In this document: positions 1-6,073 of the stretch, piece after piece
Position numbering within the stretch: the first letter of the stretch is position 1
Layout of the letters: the number at the start of each line of letters is the position of its first letter
Assembly: GCA_937926555.1 (NCBI GenBank)
Contig: CALAZX010000207.1
Coordinates: 1 to 15,565, forward strand
Direction: 5' to 3'
DNA from: an uncultured Negativicutes bacterium
GTDB lineage: Bacteria; Bacillota; Negativicutes; Acidaminococcales; Acidaminococcaceae
Length of the DNA stretch: 15,565 nt
The notes under the pieces: generated by a model
Databases searched by the model: none
Seen by the model: the letters and a program-made list of their open reading frames with translations, nothing else
What the model was told of the DNA's origin: nothing
Position numbers and translations under genes: made by a program

Positions 1-1121
1 ACGCCCTGGACCTGGGGCTGGACGTGCGCAAGTCCCTGGACACCTTCCGGCAGTACCGGGAGGGGAAGGCGAAAAGGATGGCGAAGCTGGAGGAGCTGCG
101 GAACAGCGGCCTCTCCATTGCGCCGGGTGAGGGCGGCGTCTACGTGCTGGTGATCGGCGAGTCCGCCACCCGGGACCACTGGAGCCTCTACGGCTACGGC
201 CGGCCCACCACTCCCTGGGCGGAGAAGTTTGCCGCCGCTCCGGGGACGGTGTGGTTCCCCCGGGCCTACGCCAACTACACCCATACGGTGCCGTCCCTGA
301 GCTATGCCCTCAGCGCCAAGAACCAGTACAACGACGTGGGGGTGGAGGAGGCCTACTCCCTGCTGGAGGTGGCGAAAGCCGCCGGTTATAGGACCTACTG
401 GCTCAGCAACCAGCTGCGCTACGGCCTGTGGGATACCCCTGTGTCCGCCATGGCCTCCACCGCCGACGAGCAGGTATGGATCAACGGCAATGTGGGCGGC
501 ACCACCGCCACCCAGGCCTATGACGGGGAGCTGGTCCGCCATCTGGAGAATCTGGACCTGGCGCAAAACTCCCTGGTGGTGGTCCATCTCATGGGCAGCC
601 ACGCCACCTACAACGACCGGTATCCCGGAGACCGGGCGGTTTTCAAGGATAATACCGGGGAGAACTCCGTGGACGCCTACGACAACAGCATCCGCTATAC
701 GGACGGGGTGCTCCGGGACATCTACGGTACTGTCAGCTCCCGGAAGGATTTCCGGGCTCTGGTCTACTTCTCCGACCACGGGGAGGACGCGGAGGGCGGC
801 CGGCGCCACGAGAGCAGCAAGTTCATCTGGACCATGGCCCGTATCCCCATGGTGGTGACCCTGTCCCCCTCTTTCCTGAAACAGCGGCCGGAGACGGTGA
901 AGGCCCTGGAGATGAACCGGAACCGGGGCTGGACCAACGACCTGGTCTACAACCTGATGACGGACCTCATGGGCATCCAGGGTGCGCCCCTCCAGGAGGA
1001 CCGGTTCGATGCTGCCTCCCCCGGGTACGGCATCCCGGAGGACCGGCTCTCCACCCTCCACGGGAAGCGGAAGATCAGTGAGGACGTGCCCCGGAACGCC
1101 TCCTTCGCCGAACGCTGGTGA
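1..1121 (+). CDS. Phosphoethanolamine transferase-like sulfatase-fold membrane enzyme, C-terminal part (5' end outside window)
   Basis: The reading frame is open from the left edge (codons in phase with nt 3), so the GTG at 24 is probably internal and the N-terminal membrane region is missing. With residue 1 at nt 24, the alkaline-phosphatase/sulfatase fold shows GESATRDHWSLYGY (metal ligand Glu46), NYTHTVPSL (probable nucleophile Thr86 or Thr88), VVHLMGSH (His188, His193), FSDHGED (metal ligands Asp251 and His252) and RRHESS (His262). This spacing matches EptA/CptA/MCR-type enzymes, which move phosphoethanolamine from phosphatidylethanolamine to lipid A, LPS core or another envelope acceptor on the periplasmic face. 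The C-terminus ends in the loosely conserved GYGIPEDR-type tail of the family. The acceptor cannot be inferred. It could instead be a glycerol-phosphate or other alkaline-phosphatase-superfamily transferase, but Glu/Thr/Asp-His favours the pEtN group. Confidence 0.82.
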   Translation, partial: ALDLGLDVRKSLDTFRQYREGKAKRMAKLEELRNSGLSIAPGEGGVYVLVIGESATRDHWSLYGYGRPTTPWAEKFAAAPGTVWFPRAYANYTHTVPSLSYALSAKNQYNDVGVEEAYSLLEVAKAAGYRTYWLSNQLRYGLWDTPVSAMASTADEQVWINGNVGGTTATQAYDGELVRHLENLDLAQNSLVVVHLMGSHATYNDRYPGDRAVFKDNTGENSVDAYDNSIRYTDGVLRDIYGTVSSRKDFRALVYFSDHGEDAEGGRRHESSKFIWTMARIPMVVTLSPSFLKQRPETVKALEMNRNRGWTNDLVYNLMTDLMGIQGAPLQEDRFDAASPGYGIPEDRLSTLHGKRKISEDVPRNASFAERW

Positions 1122-1125
1122 AGGA

Positions 1126-1145
1126 GGACCGGATTCCGCCGGTCC
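1126..1145 (+). other. GC-rich hairpin just after the transferase stop
   Basis: GGACCGG (1126-1132) and CCGGTCC (1139-1145) form a perfect 7-bp stem with a 6-nt loop, five bases after the TGA stop. No T-run follows, so it is not a canonical intrinsic terminator. It may stabilise the 3' end or assist Rho-dependent termination. I see nothing clear between here and the promoter at 1254. Confidence 0.35.
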
Positions 1146-1253
1146 GCTATGGACGGGACTGTATCAAAACCCCGTTTTCCGCCAAATAAACCGTAAAAAA
1201 GCTTACAATGCAAGAAATAATCAAAAAAATCCCCGGTGTTGGGACAAAAGTAC

Positions 1254-1281
1254 TTGCATTATAGATAATTTGGTGTATAAT
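1254..1281 (+). promoter_or_regulatory. Sigma-A/70-type promoter of the glycine-riboswitch leader
   Basis: TTGCAT (1254-1259), a 16-nt spacer and a perfect TATAAT (1276-1281) place transcription start near 1288, about 30 nt before the first aptamer. An inverted repeat TTTGGT (1269-1274) / ACCAAA (1291-1296) brackets the -10 box and could be an operator. Confidence 0.65.
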
Positions 1282-1317
1282 CAAATCATTACCAAAACTG
1301 AATATCCGTGGATGAAG

Positions 1318-1484
1318 TATATGGGAGAACGACGCAAGTCTGCCGAAGGAGCTAAACTCTCAGGCGCTTTCCGTACTGAAAGCAGAACCATATATGGACA
1401 CATCTCTGGAGAGTCCCGCAAGGGCGCCGAAGGTGCACGATGATATCCCCGATATCGTCTTATCTCTCAGGCAAAAGGACAGAG
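1318..1484 (+). ncRNA. Tandem glycine riboswitch (two aptamers)
   Basis: Two adjacent copies of the glycine aptamer core are visible. Aptamer 1 has P1 TATATGG (1318-1324) pairing with CCATATA (1388-1394), the conserved GCCGAAGGAGC (1342-1352) and CTCTCAGG (1357-1364). After a short linker, aptamer 2 has P1 CTCTG (1404-1408) pairing with CAGAG (1480-1484), P2 GAGAG (1409-1413) with CTCTC (1464-1468), the core GCGCCGAAGGTGC (1424-1436) and CTCAGGCAAAAGGACAGAG. Tandem glycine riboswitches usually control gcv cleavage genes or AGCS-type transporters. Here the downstream gene is an AGCS symporter, so identity and context agree. The RNA is followed by an intrinsic terminator (1548-1583). Confidence 0.93.
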
Positions 1485-1547
1485 CTATGGATGACGGATC
1501 ACTGACCCATGATATGACAGGGCTGTTTTCCGCTTGCCAGATACTTG

Positions 1548-1583
1548 ACTTATCTCCGGAGGATTTCAGAGATAAGTTTTTTT
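1548..1583 (+). terminator. Intrinsic terminator: expression platform of the glycine riboswitch
   Basis: ACTTATCTC (1548-1556) and GAGATAAGT (1569-1577) form a perfect 9-bp stem with a 12-nt loop, followed by seven Ts (1577-1583). It lies between aptamer 2 and the symporter start. The 3' arm (1568-1576) is also perfectly complementary to CTTATCTCT at 1459-1467 in aptamer 2, so terminator and antiterminator pairings exclude each other. Confidence 0.88.
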
Positions 1584-1604
1584 ATTTGGAGGAGGAGACA
1601 TTTC

Positions 1605-3047
1605 ATGGGATTGGATTTATTGAATGCGATTGACAGTTTTATCTGGGGGCCGCCGCTACTGGTGCTCCTGGTGGGCACGGGCATCTTTCTGAGCGCCCGT
1701 CTGGGCTTCCTGCAGATTGCCCGCCTGCCGAAAGCGATGAAGCTCATTCTCACCGCGAAGAACAACGGTGCCGGTGACACCACCAGCTTCAAGGCGCTGT
1801 GCACGGCCCTGGCCGCCACTATCGGTACGGGCAACATCGTGGGCGTGGCCACGGCAGTGAAAGCCGGCGGCCCCGGTGCGCTGTTCTGGATGTGGGTGGC
1901 AGCCTTCTTCGGCATGGCCACCAAATATGCGGAAGGCCTGCTGGCCGTGAAGTACCGTTCCAAAGACGAGAACGGCGATATCGCCGGCGGCCCCATGTTC
2001 TACATCGAGAAGGGCCTGGGCGAGAAATACAAACCCCTGGCTGTGATGTTCGCCATCTTCGGCGTAGGCGTTGCTTACTTCGGCATCGGTACCTTCGCCC
2101 AGGTGAACGCCATCGTGGATATCACCCAGCTGTCCCTGGGTATCGACAAGATCTGGGTCGCCATCGCGCTCACCGCGCTGGTAACCGCTGTCACCATTGG
2201 CGGCCTGCGCTCCATCGCCAACGTGGCAGGTAAAGTGGTTCCCTTCATGGCGGTTGTGTACTTCATCGCCACCGTGGGCTACCTGATCATCTTCGCCGAC
2301 CGTGTGCCCGGTGCCATCATGGAAGTGCTGCGCTGCGCTTTCACTCCCACCGCCGCTGCAGGCGGTTTCGCAGGCGCCACCGTGATTGTGGCCATGCGTT
2401 CCGGTATCGCACGTGGCGTATTCTCCAACGAGTCCGGTCTGGGCTCCGCGCCGATTGTGGCAGCTGCGGCCAAGACCAAATGGCCTGCCGAGCAGGGTCT
2501 GGTATCCATGACCGGTACCTTCATCGACACCATCGTCATCTGTACCCTCACCGGTCTGACCCTGGTTGTCAGCGGTCTGTGGAAAGGCGACCTGAACGGC
2601 GCCGCACTGACCCAGGCAGCTTTCCTGCAGGGCTATCCGGAAGCGGGCAAATACATCCTCATGATCGGTCTGGTGCTCTTCGCGTTCACCACGATCCTGG
2701 GCTGGAATTACTACGGCGAGCGTTGCATCGTGTACCTGGCCGGCGTCAAAGCCATCCTGCCCTACCGCATCATCTTCATCTGCCTCATCGCCATGGGCGC
2801 TTTCCTGAAACTGGAAGCCATCTGGGTGCTGGCGGATATCGTCAACGGCCTCATGGCCATCCCGAACCTGATCGCGCTGCTGGCGCTGTCCGGTGTGGTT
2901 GTGGCTGAGACGAAACGCTACTTCGCACATGTGAAGGCAGGCGACGTGGACGAGGTCAACGGCCTCATCGACGAAGGCATGCTGGAAGCCGAGAAACGGG
3001 ATGTGGAGGAAGTTATCGCCTTCAAGACCGCTGGTCAGCACGACTGA
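1605..3047 (+). CDS. AGCS-family sodium:alanine/glycine symporter
   Basis: A 480-residue polytopic inner-membrane protein of the alanine-or-glycine:cation symporter family, importing small neutral amino acids with Na+. Family hallmarks are GTGNIVGVATAVKAGGPGALF, then FWMWVAAFFGMATKYAEG, the GLRSIANVAGKVVPFMA stretch and NESGLGSAPI. The length is normal. The start is ATG 1605, preceded by GGAGGAGGAG about 7 nt upstream. A longer open frame back to 1545 overlaps the terminator hairpin and has no comparable ribosome binding site. Control by the upstream tandem glycine riboswitch points to glycine as a physiological substrate or signal. The predicted architecture lowers expression when glycine is plentiful. 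The gene is monocistronic, ending in a hairpin at 3150-3180. Confidence 0.93.
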   Translation: MGLDLLNAIDSFIWGPPLLVLLVGTGIFLSARLGFLQIARLPKAMKLILTAKNNGAGDTTSFKALCTALAATIGTGNIVGVATAVKAGGPGALFWMWVAAFFGMATKYAEGLLAVKYRSKDENGDIAGGPMFYIEKGLGEKYKPLAVMFAIFGVGVAYFGIGTFAQVNAIVDITQLSLGIDKIWVAIALTALVTAVTIGGLRSIANVAGKVVPFMAVVYFIATVGYLIIFADRVPGAIMEVLRCAFTPTAAAGGFAGATVIVAMRSGIARGVFSNESGLGSAPIVAAAAKTKWPAEQGLVSMTGTFIDTIVICTLTGLTLVVSGLWKGDLNGAALTQAAFLQGYPEAGKYILMIGLVLFAFTTILGWNYYGERCIVYLAGVKAILPYRIIFICLIAMGAFLKLEAIWVLADIVNGLMAIPNLIALLALSGVVVAETKRYFAHVKAGDVDEVNGLIDEGMLEAEKRDVEEVIAFKTAGQHD

Positions 3048-3113
3048 GACGGCCTCCGCACTGAGAGGGAATCCCGCGGCGATGTCCGAGGGGCTTCCCG
3101 GTCCGAACCCATG

Positions 3114-3180
3114 AAGCTCTGATAGAGATGAGAAACACAGAGAAATACAAAAGCACGTCATCCGATGGATGGCGTGCTTT
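3114..3180 (+). repeat. Direct repeat copy 1 (left flank of the GntR cassette)
   Basis: It begins AAGCTCTGATAGAGA and ends in the terminator stem AAAGCACGTCATCC. The segment recurs at 6857-6926 with one substitution (T/C), one inserted G and a changed hairpin loop. Its first nine bases equal the last codons and stop (K-L-TGA) of the nitrilase-family gene at copy 2, although no such gene precedes copy 1. Confidence 0.85.
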
Positions 3181-3183
3181 CTT
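3150..3183 (+). terminator. Terminator-like hairpin after the symporter gene
   Basis: AAAGCACGTCATCC (3150-3163) pairs with GGATGGCGTGCTTT (3167-3180): 14 bp with one G-T pair and a 3-nt loop. The T tract is short and broken (TTTCTT), so it may be less efficient than its sister copy at 6894-6928. The 3048-3149 stretch before it contains nothing else I recognise. Confidence 0.72.
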
Positions 3184-3220
3184 ATGACCAGGTGGAAATA
3201 AAGAGGAAATAATCTTTTAT

Positions 3221-3288
3221 TTGTTTACTGTTACACTTTGGTGTATGATTGGTAAAACTGTACAATATGGAAGAAATTCCGTTATAAT
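3221..3288 (+). promoter_or_regulatory. Probable tandem promoters of the gntR-type gene
   Basis: Two candidates are visible. Upstream: TTGTTT (3221-3226), 17 nt, TATGAT (3244-3249). Downstream: TGTACA (3259-3264), 18 nt, TATAAT (3283-3288), which would start transcription near 3295. The downstream one has the better -10. The upstream -10 lies in TTTGGTGTATGAT, nearly the same as the -10 region of the symporter promoter. Confidence 0.5.
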
Positions 3289-3325
3289 AGAGATATCAAA
3301 GGATTTATGATAAGGAGCGGAGTTC

Positions 3326-3997
3326 GTGAAGGATAAAAAGGCAAGTGACAAGAAACTTCTCAAAGAAGTTGTGTATGATTCACTGAGAAATAAAATACTG
3401 AATGGGGAATTCCATCCCGGAACGGTGCTCAATGAACGAGATCTGTCCCATCTTCTGGGGGTAAGCCGGACACCGGTACGCGAGGCGCTGAAAGCGCTGG
3501 AAGTGGAGGACCTGGTGGAGCATATCCCTTACACAGGCGTTGTGGTCAAAGAGATGAACCTGCGGGAACTGCGGAATATTTTTGAGGTTCGCACCGTGCT
3601 GGAGGTTTTCGTGGTCAAGCTGGCTTTTGAGAAGATCAACCGTGAGATCATGCGGACACTGCAGCAATGTATCGACGACCAGGATAAATTTGTCCGGGAC
3701 GCCAATGATAAGTTGCAGGAGTTCATGAGACTGGACATGGAGTTCCATAATATCCTGGCCTCCACTACAGACAATCCGCTTCTGAAACAGCTGATAGAGA
3801 AAATGCGGATCAAGGCTATGGTGCTGGGAATCAATGCCCTGAATGTGGGTGTACACCGTTTTACAGAGACGATTGAGGAGCATCAGGCCATTCATGATGC
3901 GCTGGAGAAAGGTGACCTGGCGCAAGCGATGGCCGCCATGGAAAGGCATATACAGAATACGTATGACAGCGCTTATGAAGCGCTGGTGAGAAACTAA
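3326..3997 (+). CDS. GntR-family transcriptional regulator, FCD (FadR-like) subfamily
   Basis: A 223-residue DNA-binding regulator. Residues about 10-75 form the GntR winged helix, with LNERDLSHLLGVSRTPVREAL as the recognition core. Residues about 80-215 form an FCD ligand-binding domain. The FCD metal/carboxylate site is complete: Asp137 and His141 (RLDMEFH), His186 (EEHQAIH) and His208 (MERHIQ). This suggests a small carboxylate effector. The start is GTG 3326 with TAAGGAGCGG upstream. Its stop codon overlaps a strong terminator, so it is transcribed separately from the operon behind it. By position it probably represses the 4126-6865 operon through the GTATAC sites at 4055-4099. The effector is unknown and would likely be a substrate or intermediate of that pathway. 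Confidence 0.92.
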   Translation: MKDKKASDKKLLKEVVYDSLRNKILNGEFHPGTVLNERDLSHLLGVSRTPVREALKALEVEDLVEHIPYTGVVVKEMNLRELRNIFEVRTVLEVFVVKLAFEKINREIMRTLQQCIDDQDKFVRDANDKLQEFMRLDMEFHNILASTTDNPLLKQLIEKMRIKAMVLGINALNVGVHRFTETIEEHQAIHDALEKGDLAQAMAAMERHIQNTYDSAYEALVRN

Positions 3998-4031
3998 AAA
4001 AGACCTGCCATGACAAGGCAGGTCTTTTTTT
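3996..4031 (+). terminator. Strong, probably bidirectional intrinsic terminator after the GntR gene
   Basis: AAAAAAGACCTGCC (3996-4009) pairs with GGCAGGTCTTTTTT (4017-4030) across a 7-nt loop. The run of Ts extends to 4031, and the A-run on the left provides a T-run for the other strand. It overlaps the gntR stop codon and insulates the following promoter. Confidence 0.93.
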
Positions 4032-4033
4032 AG

Positions 4034-4063
4034 TTGACGAAATATACACAGCAGGTATACAAT
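4034..4063 (+). promoter_or_regulatory. Promoter of the DUF2848/transporter/amidohydrolase operon
   Basis: TTGACG (4034-4039) is followed by TATACA (4056-4061, 16-nt spacer) or TACAAT (4058-4063, 18-nt spacer). It lies directly behind the gntR terminator. The first GTATAC palindrome (4055-4060) overlaps the -10 box, as expected for a repressor site. Confidence 0.6.
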
Positions 4064-4100
4064 AATCATAGATGGTATACCAAAATAATAAATGTATACC
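4054..4100 (+). promoter_or_regulatory. Operator array: three GTATAC palindromes for the GntR regulator
   Basis: GTATAC occurs at 4055-4060, 4075-4080 and 4094-4099, with start-to-start spacing of 20 and 19 bp (about two helical turns). The middle copy is a perfect 10-bp palindrome, TGGTATACCA (4073-4082), close in form to FadR/LldR-type sites (TGGT...ACCA). Copies 2 and 3 share GTATACCAAAATA. Assignment to the adjacent GntR protein is inferred from position and site type. Confidence 0.68.
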
Positions 4101-4125
4101 AAAATATAAAAGGAGGCGGTTCTTT

Positions 4126-4812
4126 ATGAAAAATGTATTGGAATTGAATGTTGTTGGTAAAGGCGCTTTGACATTTGAAGTCAAAAAGATCTTCAATGGT
4201 GGCTATGCAGGCCGCGATCAGGCTCTGGTACGCGGACATATTGAAGAACTCGGCAAACTGGGAATCCCGGCTCCTTCCACTTCTCCCACGTTGTATCCGA
4301 TTTCTCATTATCTGGCTACCACCAGCGACAGTGTGCAGGTTCAGAATGAAGAATCTTCCGGCGAAGTTGAGTATGTTCTCCTCTATAAGGACGGCAAGGT
4401 TTACGTTACTGTAGGCTGCGACCAGACTGACCGTAATCTGGAGACATTCAGCGTTCCGAAATCCAAACAGGCGGCTCCGGACGTTCTGGCCAAAGATGTA
4501 TGGCTGTACGATGAAGTGAAAGACCATTTCGAAGATATTGAACTCGAATGCTATGTAGTGGTTAAGGGTGAGCGCAAACTCTACCAGAAAGGTAAAGTGG
4601 GCGACCTGATGCTTCCCGAGGAATGGAAAGAGATTTTTGCGGAGAAAGGCGTGGAGAAAGATGGCAATATCTTCTTCTCCGGCACAATCAACACGGTAAG
4701 CAAAGACCTTATTTTCGGCGAGAGATACGAGATGACGATGAGAGACAACAAGCTTGGCCGCTCCATCACTCATACATATGATGTTGAGTTCCTGCCGAAA
4801 GGAATTGAATAA
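4126..4812 (+). CDS. DUF2848 family protein, possible FAH-like hydrolase
   Basis: A 228-residue soluble protein that I recognise as DUF2848 from its motif order: AGRDQALVRGHIEELGKLGIP (27-47), a GEVE stretch (SSGEVEYVLL, 78-87), VGCDQTDRNLE (97-107), PKSKQ (111-115), GERKLYQKG (148-156) and GRSITHTYDVEFLP (211-224). The function is not established. Glu80 and Glu82 followed by Asp99/Asp102 resemble the acidic metal site of fumarylacetoacetate-hydrolase-fold enzymes, which is an inference only. The start is ATG 4126, with AGGAGGCGG 6 nt upstream. An in-frame ATG at 4072 lies inside the operator region and is unlikely. It is the first gene of a three-gene operon, 28 nt before the transporter gene, so it probably acts on the imported compound or on a product of it. 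Confidence 0.87.
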   Translation: MKNVLELNVVGKGALTFEVKKIFNGGYAGRDQALVRGHIEELGKLGIPAPSTSPTLYPISHYLATTSDSVQVQNEESSGEVEYVLLYKDGKVYVTVGCDQTDRNLETFSVPKSKQAAPDVLAKDVWLYDEVKDHFEDIELECYVVVKGERKLYQKGKVGDLMLPEEWKEIFAEKGVEKDGNIFFSGTINTVSKDLIFGERYEMTMRDNKLGRSITHTYDVEFLPKGIE

Positions 4813-4840
4813 CAGGGATTGAAGAAATAGGAGTCATATC

Positions 4841-6052
4841 ATGGATAAGGTAACTAATGTTCCGAAACCCAAGAAAAGCGTGATGTTTGGTGCTATCTTC
4901 CTGATGGCCACTTCCGCTATCGGTCCCGCGTTCCTGACTCAGACAAGCTATTTCACTGAAAAATATCTGGCCAGTTTCGGCTTTGCGATTCTCGCATCTA
5001 TTCTGATTGACATAGCTGTCCAGCTCAATGTCTGGCGGGTAATCTGCCTGTCGGGCAAGCGGGGACAGGATGTGGCGGAAGGTGTCTTCCCCGGCCTGGG
5101 CAAGCTGCTGGCTGTCCTGATTGTGCTGGGCGGCCTGGTATTCAATATCGGTAACGTTGCTGGTGCCGGGCTCGGCCTCCATGTGCTGACCGGGGTAACT
5201 GTCCAGACAGGTGCCGCTATCTCCGGCATCATCGCGCTCCTGGTGTTCGTATGCAAGAATGCGGGTAAAGCGATGGACGCCGTGGCCCAGTTCCTGGGTG
5301 GTCTGATGATCATCCTGGTGGGCTATGTGATGCTGTCCTCCAATCCTCCCTATGCGGAGGCCGCAATCAAGACTGTCGCTCCGGACAATATCGGTCTGCT
5401 GGTATTCCCGCTGATCACCCTGATCGGCGGTACGGTAGGCGGTTATATCACATTCTCCGGTGCTCATCGTCTGATTGACGCAGGTATCACCGGGATGCAG
5501 TATGAGAAGCAGATCAATCAGACTGCGATCCGTGGCATCCTGACCACCGGTGTGATGAGAGTACTGCTGTTCCTGGCTGTGCTGGGTGTAGTTTCCAGCG
5601 GACACAAACTGGATCCATCCAACCCCGCTGCTACCGCATTCCAGGTAGCTGCAGGTCCTGTGGGTTACTATCTGTTCGGCATGGTGATCTGGGCAGCTGC
5701 CCTGACCTCCATTATCGGCGCGGCTTATACCAGTGTATCTTTCCTGAAATCCTTTGGTGACTTTTTCGTAAAGAATAACAACAAGATCATCATCGGCTTC
5801 ATCATTTTCTCCACGCTGGTATTCACGATGGTAGGCAGACCGGTATCCGTGCTTGTTGTTGTCGGATCCATCAATGGTCTGGTTCTGCCGTTGACCTTGC
5901 TGGCCATCATTCTGGCGGCAAGAAAGAAATCCATTATGGGGGATATGTACCATCATCCCGTCTGGTTGTCCGCGATCGGTATTGCGGCGACTGTGATTAC
6001 TGCTGTTGTCGGCATCAAGTCTCTTGGTGCTATCGCAAAACTGTTCCAGTAG
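4841..6052 (+). CDS. NRAMP-like (YcsG-type) membrane transporter lacking the metal-binding motifs
   Basis: A 403-residue protein with about 11 hydrophobic segments and NRAMP-type features, such as IGPAFLTQTSYF in TM1 and GGTVGGYITFSGAHRLIDAG in TM6. The canonical TM1 DPGN is replaced by T-E-K-Y (residues 39-42) and the TM6 M-P-H by T-F-S (about 204-206), so classical Mn2+/Fe2+ coordination is not expected. B. subtilis YcsG, a similar divergent NRAMP relative, lies among 5-oxoproline metabolism genes, which suggests these proteins carry small organic solutes. Position between two putative hydrolases of a GntR-controlled operon supports an organic acid or amide substrate. ATG 4841 has TAGGAG upstream. 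The stop is 21 nt before the next gene. A general annotation of manganese transporter would be misleading. Confidence 0.82.
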   Translation: MDKVTNVPKPKKSVMFGAIFLMATSAIGPAFLTQTSYFTEKYLASFGFAILASILIDIAVQLNVWRVICLSGKRGQDVAEGVFPGLGKLLAVLIVLGGLVFNIGNVAGAGLGLHVLTGVTVQTGAAISGIIALLVFVCKNAGKAMDAVAQFLGGLMIILVGYVMLSSNPPYAEAAIKTVAPDNIGLLVFPLITLIGGTVGGYITFSGAHRLIDAGITGMQYEKQINQTAIRGILTTGVMRVLLFLAVLGVVSSGHKLDPSNPAATAFQVAAGPVGYYLFGMVIWAAALTSIIGAAYTSVSFLKSFGDFFVKNNNKIIIGFIIFSTLVFTMVGRPVSVLVVVGSINGLVLPLTLLAIILAARKKSIMGDMYHHPVWLSAIGIAATVITAVVGIKSLGAIAKLFQ

Positions 6053-6073
6053 TGATGAAGGGAGAATAATGGC

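Noticed and set aside
1394..1633. A 79-codon plus-strand frame within the riboswitch leader
   Set aside because: It covers conserved aptamer 2 bases and the terminator hairpin, so the sequence is explained by RNA structure. No ribosome binding site precedes it.
1656..3161. A 501-codon minus-strand frame opposite the AGCS symporter
   Set aside because: The product is a His/Gly/Asp-rich shadow without domains, while the plus strand encodes an intact transporter.
4841..6052. Calling the transporter a manganese/iron importer from its NRAMP similarity
   Set aside because: The TM1 and TM6 metal-coordinating motifs are absent and the operon context is metabolic, so a metal substrate is not supported.
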